From an uncultured Collinsella sp. (GTDB lineage Bacteria; Actinomycetota; Coriobacteriia; Coriobacteriales; Coriobacteriaceae), in contig CABUGI010000049.1 in NCBI GenBank assembly GCA_902491055.1, positions 1-13,665 on the forward strand: a stretch of 13,665 nt of DNA, given 5' to 3'. The notes below the pieces were generated by a model, which saw nothing but the letters and a program-made list of their open reading frames with translations, did not search any database and was not told where the DNA came from. Each line of letters opens with the position of its first letter. The stretch's first letter is position 1. A program made the translations under genes and the position numbers. Positions 1-8,416 of the stretch are shown here, one piece after another.

Positions 1-57
1 GATAATCTTGAGCGAATCGACCACCAAGCGGTCGTCGTCGACAACGATGAGCCTCAT
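1..57 (-). CDS. Response regulator, N-terminal fragment (cut by window edge)
   Basis: The minus strand from 57 to 1 reads MRLIVVDDDRLVVDSLKII. This is the first beta strand and acidic pocket (the Asp run at residues 7-9) of a CheY-like receiver domain. The start ATG (57-55) overlaps the TGA of the upstream histidine kinase in an ATGA arrangement, so the two are translationally coupled. A Shine-Dalgarno GGAGA (minus strand, 71-67) sits 9 nt upstream of the ATG. Because its partner kinase is of the HisKA_3 type, the missing output domain is probably a NarL/LuxR-type helix-turn-helix, but that part is outside the window. The phosphoacceptor Asp is also outside. The receiver call is firm for so short a piece because of the motif plus its position directly behind a kinase gene. 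Confidence 0.85.
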   Translation of the reverse strand, partial: MRLIVVDDDRLVVDSLKII

Positions 58-1199
58 CGGCCCTCATCTCCTTGCTGTTTGGGAACGGTGGCAAACACGC
101 GCCAGCCGCCGGCGCCGGCACGCGGGCCGGCGGAGAAGGTGCCGCCAAGCGCCTCGATGCGCTCGCGCATGGAGGCAAGCCCCATGCCCTCCGCGGCGCC
201 GCGGCTGCTTGCTTGGACCCCGCCCGCGCCATCGTCGGTAACGATGAGCTGGTAAAACGACGGATGCTCCATGCATCGTACAGTGACGGTCTGGGCGCAA
301 GCGTGGCGCATGGTATTGGAGAGCGCCTCGCGCAGGACCGCTGCAAAGCAGCTGGCGACGTTTGCGGGCGCATGTTCGGCCATAACTTCAAGCTCAATCT
401 GCGGGCCGCCGTCCGAGCGTGCGCCTTCAACGATGCGCTCGAGCTGCACGGAGAGGTTGGTCGCATTGTCGTTGAGCGCGTGGACGCTGACGCGCACAAG
501 CTGGAGCGCCTCGTCAACCGTGCGTTTAACGTCGGCGAAATCGGCGGCGACGCCAGGCTCGTCGGCGTGGACCACGCGTAGGGCTTCGGCCTGCAGTGAG
601 GCGCGCGTGAGCTGGTGCCCGACGTTATCGTGGATCTCGCGCGCGATGCGGGCGCGTTCGGCGAGCGTCGCGAGCTCGACTTCGTAGTCCTGGCGGTCGG
701 CGAGGTCGCGGTTGCGTGCCTCGAGTGCCAGGGCGCGTTCTTGCAGCTTGTCGCGGGTGCGACGCATGCGTTCCTGTTCGCGCTCCAGCTGCGCGGTGCG
801 CAGCGACAGCAACGTGGCGGCGATCGAAAGGATGGCGGTTAGCAGCAGCGTTCGGGTGGTGAGCGCGCCGCCGCGAAGGTCTGCGACGAGCGCAAAGGCA
901 AAAGCGGAGCCAATGCCCAGCGCGACCCAGGCGTGCTCACGGCGCACGCGCCGCGCGATGTCATAGAAGGCGAGAGGCGCAAACGGCACAAACGGCGGCA
1001 CGAAGACGGCCGCGATGATGCAGGCGTAGCTCGCGGTCTCACTCACACGGCGGGCGCGGTTTCCCTGTGCGACCTCGGCCAGCGAGGTGGCAATAACGCC
1101 AAGGCAAAACGCCGCGACCAGGCGAGCGTCCACAGCAAGACCCATGGCGGCCGCAATGCAGCACGCCAGCACGATCGATTTGTCGAAAAGCCTGTTCAT
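54..1199 (-). CDS. Sensor histidine kinase, HisKA_3 (DesK/NarL-partner) type
   Basis: 381 residues. The N-terminal half (about residues 9-135) is hydrophobic, with roughly four to five membrane segments and no large extracytoplasmic domain. This suggests a sensor that reads the membrane or a protein partner. A coiled-coil linker (about 135-180) leads to the HisKA_3 dimerisation helix, where the phosphoacceptor is His190 in REIHDNVGHQLT. The HATPase_c domain follows, with N-box Asn295 (LREALSNTMRHA), G1 DDGAGG (322-327) and G2 GMGLASMRERIEALGG (338-353). The start MNRLFDK at 1199 was chosen over an upstream in-frame ATG at 1391, because the 64 extra residues are low-complexity and run into the divergent promoter region. 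The gene overlaps the response regulator by 4 bp. It is divergent from the ABC-2 exporter operon at 1411, which it probably regulates (inference). Confidence 0.9.
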   Translation of the reverse strand: MNRLFDKSIVLACCIAAAMGLAVDARLVAAFCLGVIATSLAEVAQGNRARRVSETASYACIIAAVFVPPFVPFAPLAFYDIARRVRREHAWVALGIGSAFAFALVADLRGGALTTRTLLLTAILSIAATLLSLRTAQLEREQERMRRTRDKLQERALALEARNRDLADRQDYEVELATLAERARIAREIHDNVGHQLTRASLQAEALRVVHADEPGVAADFADVKRTVDEALQLVRVSVHALNDNATNLSVQLERIVEGARSDGGPQIELEVMAEHAPANVASCFAAVLREALSNTMRHACAQTVTVRCMEHPSFYQLIVTDDGAGGVQASSRGAAEGMGLASMRERIEALGGTFSAGPRAGAGGWRVFATVPKQQGDEGR

Positions 1200-1205
1200 A
1201 CGGGT

Positions 1206-1211
1206 ATTGTA
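1206..1211 (-). promoter_or_regulatory. Candidate -10 box of the kinase gene; predicted leaderless start
   Basis: The minus strand reads TACAAT at 1211-1206, five of six matches to TATAAT, followed by ACCCGT and then the kinase ATG at 1199. Usual -10 to start-site spacing would begin the transcript at or next to the A of the ATG. No Shine-Dalgarno lies in that short gap, which fits a leaderless message. I find no convincing -35 box 16-18 bp upstream, so the call is tentative. Confidence 0.35.
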
Positions 1212-1286
1212 CGCGATGCTGCGCGCGGGGGAGGCGCCGCCCGGGGCAACCGTGACATTCCTCCCGCGCGGCAAAGCGGCATCGAT

Positions 1287-1300
1287 CGCTCGCGCGAGCG
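1287..1300. promoter_or_regulatory. 14-bp perfect palindrome in the kinase/ABC divergent region
   Basis: CGCTCGCGCGAGCG is a perfect palindrome in the 211-bp gap between the divergent kinase and ABC-2 operons. Its position allows an operator role for either direction. In DNA this GC-rich, CG-only palindromes also arise by chance, so support is weak. The rest of the gap (1200-1410) shows no clear -35/-10 pair for the plus-strand operon. Confidence 0.2.
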
Positions 1301-1410
1301 GGGGTTTCGCCTCCGCCCCCTCGCACTCGTGACAAAGCTCACTGGTGCGCGCCGGCGGCTCCTGCGATGATGCAATCGTACCGGGCCGCAATCAACGGAA
1401 GGGCCGCCTC

Positions 1411-2349
1411 ATGACAGACATCGTTCACGTCGAAAACCTCGTCAAGCGCTACGACGATCTTATCGCGCTCGACCACTTTAACCTGAGCATCGCCCCCGGC
1501 GAGATCTTTGGCCTGCTGGGCCCCAACGGCTCGGGCAAGACCACGTCCATCAACTGCATCCTGCAGCTGCTCGCCTACGACAAGGGCACCATCGAGCTGT
1601 TCGGCGAGCCCATGACGCCCGCCCGCTACGACCTCAAGCGCCGCATCGGTGTGGTGCCGCAGCAGGTGGCAGTGTTCGACGAACTCACCGTGCGCGAGAA
1701 TATCGACTATTTCTGCAGTCTCTACGTCAACGACCGCAAGCGCCGCCGCGCGCTGGTGGACGAGGCCATCGACTTTGTCGGGCTGGGCGACTTTGCCAAG
1801 TTCCGCCCCGGCAAGCTCTCGGGCGGCCTGGCGCGTCGCCTCAACATCGCCTGCGGCATCGCGCACAAGCCCGAGCTCATCTTCTTTGACGAGCCCACGG
1901 TGGCGGTCGACCCACAGAGCCGCAACGCCATCCTGGAGGGCATCTGCCGCTTGCGCGACGAGGGCGCCACAGTGGTGTATACCAGCCATTACATGGAGGA
2001 AGTCGAGCAAATCTGCAGCCGCATCATGATCATGGACGGCGGGCGCGTGCTGGCGCAGGGCACCAACGACGAGCTCAAGCGCATGATTCAGATGGGCGAG
2101 CGCGTGACTGTCGAGGTTGGCGCCGTAGAGACCGCCACGGTCGAGCGGCTGCGCGCCCTCGAGCACGTGCTTTCGGTTGAGCTGTCCGGCGGCGAGATCG
2201 TCTGCACCTGCGAAGCGAGCCCGCACAATTTGGTCGACATCCTCGACACGCTGCGCGCCGCCGATGTGGCGCTCGGCCGCGTGTGGAGCGAGCCACCGAC
2301 CCTCAACGACGTGTTCCTCGAGATCACCGGCCGCGAGCTGCGCGACTAG
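1411..2349 (+). CDS. ABC-2 exporter ATP-binding protein, DrrA/CcmA family
   Basis: 312 residues, normal length for a DrrA-type ATPase with a C-terminal extension after the nucleotide-binding domain. All ATPase elements are present in order: Walker A GPNGSGKTT (37-45), Q-loop VVPQQ (81-85), signature LSGGL (136-140), Walker B LIFFDEP (156-162), D-loop region TVAVDP, and switch His193 in TSHYMEE. The signature has Leu where many families have Gln, and the D-loop has Ala where DrrA proteins often have Gly. Both are tolerated variants. The start ATG at 1411 has GGAAGGG (1397-1403) 7 nt upstream, and an upstream in-frame start at 1345 lacks such a site. It is the first gene of a three-gene operon with two ABC-2 permeases and energises export by them. 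The substrate cannot be read from sequence; a drug, peptide or lipid is plausible. Confidence 0.92.
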   Translation: MTDIVHVENLVKRYDDLIALDHFNLSIAPGEIFGLLGPNGSGKTTSINCILQLLAYDKGTIELFGEPMTPARYDLKRRIGVVPQQVAVFDELTVRENIDYFCSLYVNDRKRRRALVDEAIDFVGLGDFAKFRPGKLSGGLARRLNIACGIAHKPELIFFDEPTVAVDPQSRNAILEGICRLRDEGATVVYTSHYMEEVEQICSRIMIMDGGRVLAQGTNDELKRMIQMGERVTVEVGAVETATVERLRALEHVLSVELSGGEIVCTCEASPHNLVDILDTLRAADVALGRVWSEPPTLNDVFLEITGRELRD

Positions 2350-2358
2350 GGGGCAGTC

Positions 2359-3546
2359 ATGTTCAACACCATCATCACTACGGTCAAGACGCTGCTGCGC
2401 CGGCCGAGCACGTGGGTCTGGGGCGCTCTCTTTCCCATCGTACTTTCCACGATGTTCATGTTTATGTTTGCGAACCTCAGCTCCGACGGCACGGTCGACC
2501 CGGTGCCGGTGGCCGTCGTGGCGGACGAGGCTTGGGACGCTTCGACCTTTAAGGGCGTGGCGACGTCGCTTGCCAAGGAAGGCGGCGATCAGCTGCTCGA
2601 GATCCACGAGCTCGACGACGCAGCCGATGCGAACCGTGCGCTTAAGGCCGGCGAGGTCGCGGGCATCTATACGGTCGACGATGCGGGCACGCCCAAACTC
2701 ACGTTGCTTTCGAGCTATGGCAGCTCGCGTGCGACGTCGGTGCTCACCGACCGCAGTATTCTGGAGACGGTGGCAAGCTCGTATACACAAAATGCCGAGC
2801 TCATGTCCCAGATTGCCCAGGACAACCCGGCGGCGCTCGCCGACCCGGCTGCGGTTGCGCGCGCCCTGTCGCTCGAAGGCGGAACCCGCCGCGTAAGCCT
2901 GACACGCACCACGCCCGATGGCACGGTCATCTACTATTACGCGCTTTTTGGCCTGGTCGCGATGATGTCTGCCGAGTTTGCCGCCTTGAGCGTCGTCGAC
3001 CTGCAGCCCAACCTGTCGGGCCTTGGCGCACGTCGCTGCGTGGGCGGCCTTTCCAAGACGGCGTCGCTGGCCGGTATCTTTGTGGGCTCGTGGCTGGTCT
3101 CCTTTGATTCGATGGTGATCGCGATCGGCTACGTGCGCCTAGTCGTGGGCGTCGACTTTGGCGGGCGCGAGGGGCTGTGTTTGGTGGGCGCCGCCGCTTC
3201 CGCGCTTGCCGCCACGGGCTTGGGGCTCTTTGTGGGCACGCTTCCCGTTAAGGGCGGCAAGGCGTCCAAGTCGGGCATCCTCACGGGTTTTGCCACCACG
3301 TGCGCCCTGTTCGCCGGCCTCTACGGCGAGCCGGCGATGGCGCTTGCCGACGACGTCGCCCGCGCCTGCCCGGCCGAGTGCTGGCTCAACCCCGTCAAGC
3401 TCATCTGCGACATGTTCAACCGCCTGTATTTCTTTGAGGACCTGAGCCCCTTTGCCGTTCGCGCCGGCGCGCTGGTCCTTATGGCGCTGCTGTTCGTTGC
3501 CGCCGCCACGCTGATCTTTGGAAGGAGCCGCTATGAGCACCTTTAA
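2359..3546 (+). CDS. ABC-2 type transporter permease (first of pair)
   Basis: 395 residues. The topology fits the ABC-2 membrane family with a large extracytoplasmic loop. There is one membrane helix near residues 18-39, then an external domain to about 190 that opens with the typical PVPVAVVADE strand. A cluster of helices follows (about 191-210, 235-258, 272-294, 308-322, 369-390). The start ATG at 2359 lies 9 bp after the ATPase stop, with AGGGGG just upstream. The 3' end overlaps the next permease gene by 14 bp, so the two are translated together and probably form a heterodimer. The channel is expected to pair with the DrrA-like ATPase at 1411. There is no sequence clue to the substrate. 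Confidence 0.88.
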   Translation: MFNTIITTVKTLLRRPSTWVWGALFPIVLSTMFMFMFANLSSDGTVDPVPVAVVADEAWDASTFKGVATSLAKEGGDQLLEIHELDDAADANRALKAGEVAGIYTVDDAGTPKLTLLSSYGSSRATSVLTDRSILETVASSYTQNAELMSQIAQDNPAALADPAAVARALSLEGGTRRVSLTRTTPDGTVIYYYALFGLVAMMSAEFAALSVVDLQPNLSGLGARRCVGGLSKTASLAGIFVGSWLVSFDSMVIAIGYVRLVVGVDFGGREGLCLVGAAASALAATGLGLFVGTLPVKGGKASKSGILTGFATTCALFAGLYGEPAMALADDVARACPAECWLNPVKLICDMFNRLYFFEDLSPFAVRAGALVLMALLFVAAATLIFGRSRYEHL

Positions 3547-4738
3547 GACCGCGCTTCGCATGGCGCTGGCGCACCCGTTCTACCTGCTCATCTACACGGT
3601 GTTCATTTCGCTGATGGGCGTATTCATCGCGGCATCGGTGAGCTGGAACTCGTCGCAGCTCACCGAGTACAAGCCCTACGACACCAACGTGATCGTGGTC
3701 GACCGCGACAATAGCGACCTTTCGCGTGCGCTTACCAAGCATCTGGGTTCGCGTTTTGAGCTGGTCACGGGCGTCGGCGACGACACCTACGACCTTGCGG
3801 ACGCGCTCTCCAAGAGCAACAGCGCCAAAGGTAGCGCCGACTGCGTGTTCTTTATCCCGGAGGGGTTTGAGGGCGATCTTGTTACAGCCGCCCGCGCGGG
3901 GGAGTCCCTGCCCAAGCTCGACGTGACTTACGGTGCCGGTACCATGGCGGCGGCGCTTTCGTCTGCCGAGGCCTCGCGCTGGATCTCGCTCGCGGGTGCT
4001 GCGGCGGCACTTGAGCCCGCCGCCTCTAATGGTAGCGTCGCCAAGGCCGCCGAGCATGCCGCCGCCAAGCGCGCCGAGGTCCAGATTGAGCAGGTCAAGG
4101 TTGGTTCGACTGCCGCCGCCATGCTCAAGTCGTATTTCAACTTTGGCGCGTACGCGATTATCTCGTCGGTCATCGTATCGGTGGGGCTGGTGTTCTCGGG
4201 CATGAACGAGCCCGAGCGCGTGCGTCGTATGGATGCCGGCCCAATCTCCGAGCGCCGGCGTTCGCTCGCCGTGTTTGCGGCCGCCACTGTGATCACCGTC
4301 TGCATCTGGTTTGTGTCGAGCATGATGGGCGTCGTGGGCTTTGCCGGCGCGGTTGCCGAGGTCGGCGTGGGTCGTGTGTGCCTGGCGCTGGCGGCGACGT
4401 TTGCCCTGGCGTGCACGCCTCTGGCCGTTGGCTTTGCCCTTTCGAGCCTGGGTGCGCGTGAGGAGCTGCTCAACGGTGTGGGCAACCTGCTCGGCATGCT
4501 CATGACGTTTTTGGGCGGCGCCTGGATGCCGCTGTCGCTGATGGGCCCAGCCGTGCAGACCGCGGCGCATTTTGTGCCGACGTATTGGGTGAACGACGCG
4601 ATTGGCAAGGCGCTCGCCGCGGACCTGACGTCCACCGTGCTGGGCGACATCGCTTGCGATCTGGGCGTCACAGTGCTCTTTGCCGCGGCCATCGCCGCCG
4701 TAGGCCTAGCCCTCGCCCACAACAAATCCCACGCCTAG
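3533..4738 (+). CDS. ABC-2 type transporter permease (second of pair)
   Basis: 401 residues, same architecture as the preceding permease. Helix 1 is at about 14-36, and an external domain runs to about 200 (opening after helix 1 with TNVIVVDRDN). Further helices lie at about 202-223, 245-265, 280-306, 318-337 and 379-396. The segment GNLLGMLMTFLGGAWMPLSL, then HFVPTYWVNDAI, is a recognisable ABC-2 permease signature near the last periplasmic re-entrant region. The start ATG at 3533 has an excellent Shine-Dalgarno GAAGGAG (3521-3527) inside the end of the previous gene. A TTG 15 bases further upstream was rejected for lack of a site. The external loop is rich in Ala around residues 140-190. 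This is the last gene of the exporter operon, and no hairpin with a T tail follows it. Confidence 0.88.
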   Translation: MSTFKTALRMALAHPFYLLIYTVFISLMGVFIAASVSWNSSQLTEYKPYDTNVIVVDRDNSDLSRALTKHLGSRFELVTGVGDDTYDLADALSKSNSAKGSADCVFFIPEGFEGDLVTAARAGESLPKLDVTYGAGTMAAALSSAEASRWISLAGAAAALEPAASNGSVAKAAEHAAAKRAEVQIEQVKVGSTAAAMLKSYFNFGAYAIISSVIVSVGLVFSGMNEPERVRRMDAGPISERRRSLAVFAAATVITVCIWFVSSMMGVVGFAGAVAEVGVGRVCLALAATFALACTPLAVGFALSSLGAREELLNGVGNLLGMLMTFLGGAWMPLSLMGPAVQTAAHFVPTYWVNDAIGKALAADLTSTVLGDIACDLGVTVLFAAAIAAVGLALAHNKSHA

Positions 4739-4745
4739 ACACCTA

Positions 4746-4900
4746 CTCATTGGGGACAGACTTAAACGACCAAAAGTATTCATTGGGGACAGACTTAAAT
4801 GACTAGCCATCGGGGGCAGATGAGGAGCGTCCCCAACTGCCGGGTGGCGAAAGAGCGTCCCTTGTGACTGGTCATTTAAGAACGTCCCCAATGACTAGTC
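4746..4900. repeat. REP/BIME-like repeat mosaic
   Basis: This segment is built from copies of one short element. Minus-orientation copies lie at 4748-4770 and 4781-4803, both starting CATTGGGGACAGACTTAAA and spaced exactly 33 bp apart. A decayed copy is at 4808-4820. Plus-orientation decayed copies are at 4821-4837 and 4851-4868, followed by a well-kept copy at 4866-4900. The last can fold with 11-bp arms (4866-4876 with 4890-4900, one G-T) around the 13-nt loop TAAGAACGTCCCC. The copy at 4777-4805 has arms TATTCATT/AATGACTA with one mismatch and a 13-nt loop that is the complement of TAAGTCTGTCCCC. Copies in opposite orientation can also pair with each other over about 110 nt, as in BIMEs. 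No coding potential is seen here. Confidence 0.8.
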
Positions 4901-4923
4901 TGAAACAAATCCCCACTCTCGCC

Positions 4924-4991
4924 CCAAAATAGTTCGCCAAGGTTTACTATTACGTTCATAAAGTAGTACTAGGCTAACAATGGGGGATACC
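4924..4991 (+). promoter_or_regulatory. AT-rich probable promoter region of the FtsX transporter operon
   Basis: After the repeat mosaic, base composition falls sharply in G+C up to the ATPase start. TTTACT (4943-4948) could be a -35 and TACTAG (4967-4972) a poor -10 at 18 bp spacing. TACTAT (4945-4950) and CATAAA (4957-4962) are alternatives. The 8-bp palindrome TAGTACTA occupies 4964-4971. I cannot fix which hexamers are used. Confidence 0.35.
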
Positions 4992-5705
<714 letters not shown>

Positions 5706-5713
5706 GCGGCGCC

Positions 5714-8380
5714 ATGACACCTCTCGCAAAACGTCTCCCACGCGAGCTGCGCCGCAATACCGGCAAGTACCTGGGCATCTTTTTGCTTATGTGCGGAAGT
5801 ATCGCTCTCACCTCGGGCTTTTTGCTCGCGGCGCATTCCATCGGCTGCCTCATCGATGACATGCGCGATGCGTACACGATTGAGGACGGCCGCGTGACCA
5901 CCTCCTTCGAGGCGACCGAGGAGCAACTCAAGGCAGCCGAGGACGCGGCCGACGACGTCGGCGGCGTCACGCTCTACAAGAATTATTCCATCGACGCCAT
6001 CATCAAAAAGGCGACCGGTGACGACGGCACCAAGCGCACGCTGCGCACCTATGCGCACCGCACCGAGGTCGATATCGCGTCCTACTGCGAAGGCAAGCAG
6101 CCCAAGGCGGACGACGAGGTGGCCATCGACCGCGTCTTTGCTACCAACAACGACCTCTCCGTGGGCGACAAGGTCGAGCTCGAGGGCCGCACCTACACCA
6201 TCTGCGGCATCATGACCCAGCCCGATAGCCAGGCGCTGTTCCTCAACAATTCGGACTTTACGGTGAACACCATCACCTATGGCGTGGCCGAGGTCACCGA
6301 CGCCGGCTTTGCCGCGCTTGAGGACGCCGGCGGCGCACCCGCCTACACCTACTCCTTCACCTTTGCCGATCGCGATCTCTCCACCGCGGACCGCACCGAT
6401 GCGGAGCAGGATATGGTCGAGGCACTGACCGAAGCCGATGCGCGCGTGGACGATCTGATCGATGCCGATTCCAACCAGGGCATTGGTTATGCGCGCGACG
6501 ACGTGGACGGCGACTCCATGATGTGGATGACGCTGCTCGACATCATCATCGTGATCATGGCGTTCGTCTTTGTGGTCCTTACCGACGCCACCATCGAGGA
6601 GGAGAGCGCCATCATCGGCACACTGCTCGCCAGCGGCTATCGCCGTCGCGAGATCGTGCTGCACTACCTGGCACTTCCCGCCATCGTAGGCGTGGTCGCG
6701 GCGCTGCTGGGCACCGCGCTCGGCATTGCGTTCTTTACCGAGCCTATGCGTAGCCTGTATTACGGCTCGTACAGCCTGCCGCCCTTCCAGGTGTACTGGA
6801 GCTGGGAGATCTTTGTGAAGTGCGCCGTGGTTCCCGCTGCCGCGCTCATCCTCATTACACTGGTGGGCCTGCTTCGCAAGATGGGCAAGACGCCGTTGCA
6901 GTTCCTTCGCCACGAGGCGAGCGGCAAGTCGGGTACCAAGCGCGGTCTGCAGCTGTCGGAACGCATGGGTTTTGTTTCCCGCTTCCGCTTGCGTATCTTC
7001 CTGCGCAACCTGGGCAACTTCGCCACGCTCTTCGTGGGCATTGCATTTGCGTCGCTGCTGCTGCTCTTTGGCCTGGCGATTCTGCCCACGATGACGCACT
7101 ACGCGGACAACCTCGAGACGAGCCTGGTCGCCGAGCACCAGTACACGCTCAAGGCTCCGCTGGAGCTCGAGGGCACCGCCGAGGAGCGCGAGCAATGGTC
7201 AGCACTCGAGCGCTTGCAGTCGGTTGACGGCGCGCTGCTTTCCGCCGCCCAGGATGCCGATGACGAGCTCGATGACGCGGCCGATGCGGCGCAGGCGGCA
7301 GCCGATGCCGCGACCGCATCTCCGTCTGCCGAGAGCCTGACCGCAGCGCAGGATGCGCTTGCCAAGGTCCAGGACAAGAAGGATGCGCTTTATGCGCGCC
7401 TCGATGACCTTGCCGATGCCCTCGGCTGTGACCGCGACGAGGCTATCGACCTGATCGACAAGGCCTCTAAGATCGACACTGACAACGACGATATCCACCC
7501 GGTCAATACGACCAACAACGGCGCGGGCGCAATCGCGCAGGCCGAGAAATATGCCGTTTACCAGCTGCAATACAACCGCGGCGATGGTAATGGCGAGGAG
7601 ACGATTTCCGTCTACGGCATCTCGCCCGATTCGCGCTATTGGAAAGACCTCAACGTGGGCGATGGGCGCGTCGTCTTTGGCGGCGGTCTGCTCGATAAGT
7701 TTGGCTGGAGCGAGGGCCAGAAGGTCACGCTCAGCGACAAGTACGAGGGCGAGCATTATTCCCTTGAGTACGCGGGCAAGGATTGTGCCTGGGGCTCAAA
7801 GTCGGACATGAATATCTATATGAGTGTCGACGACTTTAACGAGCTGTTCGGCAACGACGCCGCCTATTTTAACGGCTATGTGAGCAACGAGAAGCTCGAC
7901 CTCGACGCGCGCTACTTTGCCGGCGACACCACGCCCGACGACATGCGTGCCGTGGGCGACCAGTTCATCGGCATGATGAGCAAAATGATTGGCATGATGG
8001 TTGGGCTTGCGGTGTTCATCTTCTTGCTGTTTATGTATCTGCTGACCAAGGCTGTGATCGACCACAGCGCCCGCTCGATCAGCTACATGAAAGTCTTTGG
8101 CTATCGCGATAGCGAGATCTCGCATCTGTACATCCGCTCGATCACGCTGTGCGTGGCAGCGTCGCTTGTGCTGAGCCTGCCCGTGATCATCGGCTCGCTC
8201 ACGGCCATCTTCCGCTCGATGCTGCTCGCCTACAACGGCAATATTGAGATCTACGTGCCCGCTTGGTCCATGGTTGCATGCGTCGGCATTGGCTTTGCGA
8301 CCTACCTGGTCGTGGCGTTGCTGCACACGCGCTCCATCAAGCGCGTCAGCCTGGCCGAGGCCCTCAAAGTCCAAGAGTAG
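5714..8380 (+). CDS. FtsX-like ABC transporter permease with two FtsX domains and a coiled-coil insert
   Basis: 888 residues. One N-terminal helix (about 19-42) is followed by an external domain to about 265. The first FtsX block (about 268-395, three helices) contains the cytoplasmic coupling segment EEESAIIGTLLASGYRRREI. Another helix (434-457) begins the second half. A long external domain (about 460-755) follows, then a second FtsX block (about 757-880) with SISYMKVFGYRDSEI as its coupling segment. Around residues 505-573 is an Ala/Asp-rich, heptad-like stretch, probably a helical hairpin or coiled coil outside the cell. The family (MacB/LolC/BceB-like) usually works by mechanotransmission, extracting lipids or peptides or shielding against antimicrobials. 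Substrate here is unknown. The start ATG at 5714 is 8 bp after the ATPase stop; TTG at 5699 was rejected. The stop TAG lies inside a repeat element. Confidence 0.9.
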   Translation: MTPLAKRLPRELRRNTGKYLGIFLLMCGSIALTSGFLLAAHSIGCLIDDMRDAYTIEDGRVTTSFEATEEQLKAAEDAADDVGGVTLYKNYSIDAIIKKATGDDGTKRTLRTYAHRTEVDIASYCEGKQPKADDEVAIDRVFATNNDLSVGDKVELEGRTYTICGIMTQPDSQALFLNNSDFTVNTITYGVAEVTDAGFAALEDAGGAPAYTYSFTFADRDLSTADRTDAEQDMVEALTEADARVDDLIDADSNQGIGYARDDVDGDSMMWMTLLDIIIVIMAFVFVVLTDATIEEESAIIGTLLASGYRRREIVLHYLALPAIVGVVAALLGTALGIAFFTEPMRSLYYGSYSLPPFQVYWSWEIFVKCAVVPAAALILITLVGLLRKMGKTPLQFLRHEASGKSGTKRGLQLSERMGFVSRFRLRIFLRNLGNFATLFVGIAFASLLLLFGLAILPTMTHYADNLETSLVAEHQYTLKAPLELEGTAEEREQWSALERLQSVDGALLSAAQDADDELDDAADAAQAAADAATASPSAESLTAAQDALAKVQDKKDALYARLDDLADALGCDRDEAIDLIDKASKIDTDNDDIHPVNTTNNGAGAIAQAEKYAVYQLQYNRGDGNGEETISVYGISPDSRYWKDLNVGDGRVVFGGGLLDKFGWSEGQKVTLSDKYEGEHYSLEYAGKDCAWGSKSDMNIYMSVDDFNELFGNDAAYFNGYVSNEKLDLDARYFAGDTTPDDMRAVGDQFIGMMSKMIGMMVGLAVFIFLLFMYLLTKAVIDHSARSISYMKVFGYRDSEISHLYIRSITLCVAASLVLSLPVIIGSLTAIFRSMLLAYNGNIEIYVPAWSMVACVGIGFATYLVVALLHTRSIKRVSLAEALKVQE

Positions 8381-8406
8381 TCATTTAAGTCTGTCCCCAA
8401 TGACTA
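8378..8406. repeat. Single copy of the REP-like element at the FtsX operon end
   Basis: Perfect 8-bp arms TAGTCATT (8378-8385) and AATGACTA (8399-8406) enclose the 13-nt loop TAAGTCTGTCCCC. The core is the exact reverse complement of the copy at 4781-4803. The first three bases are the TAG stop codon of the FtsX permease. There is no T run after the stem, so it is not a canonical terminator, though a hairpin here could protect the 3' end of the message. Confidence 0.8.
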
Positions 8407-8416
8407 GGTGCCGCGC

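Noticed and set aside
1200..1391. 64-residue N-terminal extension of the histidine kinase from an upstream ATG at 1391
   Set aside because: The extension has no membrane or domain character, would cross the divergent intergenic region, and the internal ATG at 1199 directly precedes the first membrane helix.
1339..2790. Minus-strand open frame of 483 codons opposite the DrrA-like ATPase
   Set aside because: It covers parts of two well-supported plus-strand genes, has no recognisable domain, and its composition is that of an antisense shadow.
4748..4803. Two direct repeats at 33-bp period as a minimal CRISPR
   Set aside because: Only two copies, a spacer of about 10 bp, copies of the same unit elsewhere in both orientations, and no cas gene nearby. 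A REP-like element explains it better.
8378..8406. Hairpin after the FtsX permease as an intrinsic terminator
   Set aside because: The stem is AT-rich, the loop is long, and no T run follows. It is a copy of the dispersed repeat.
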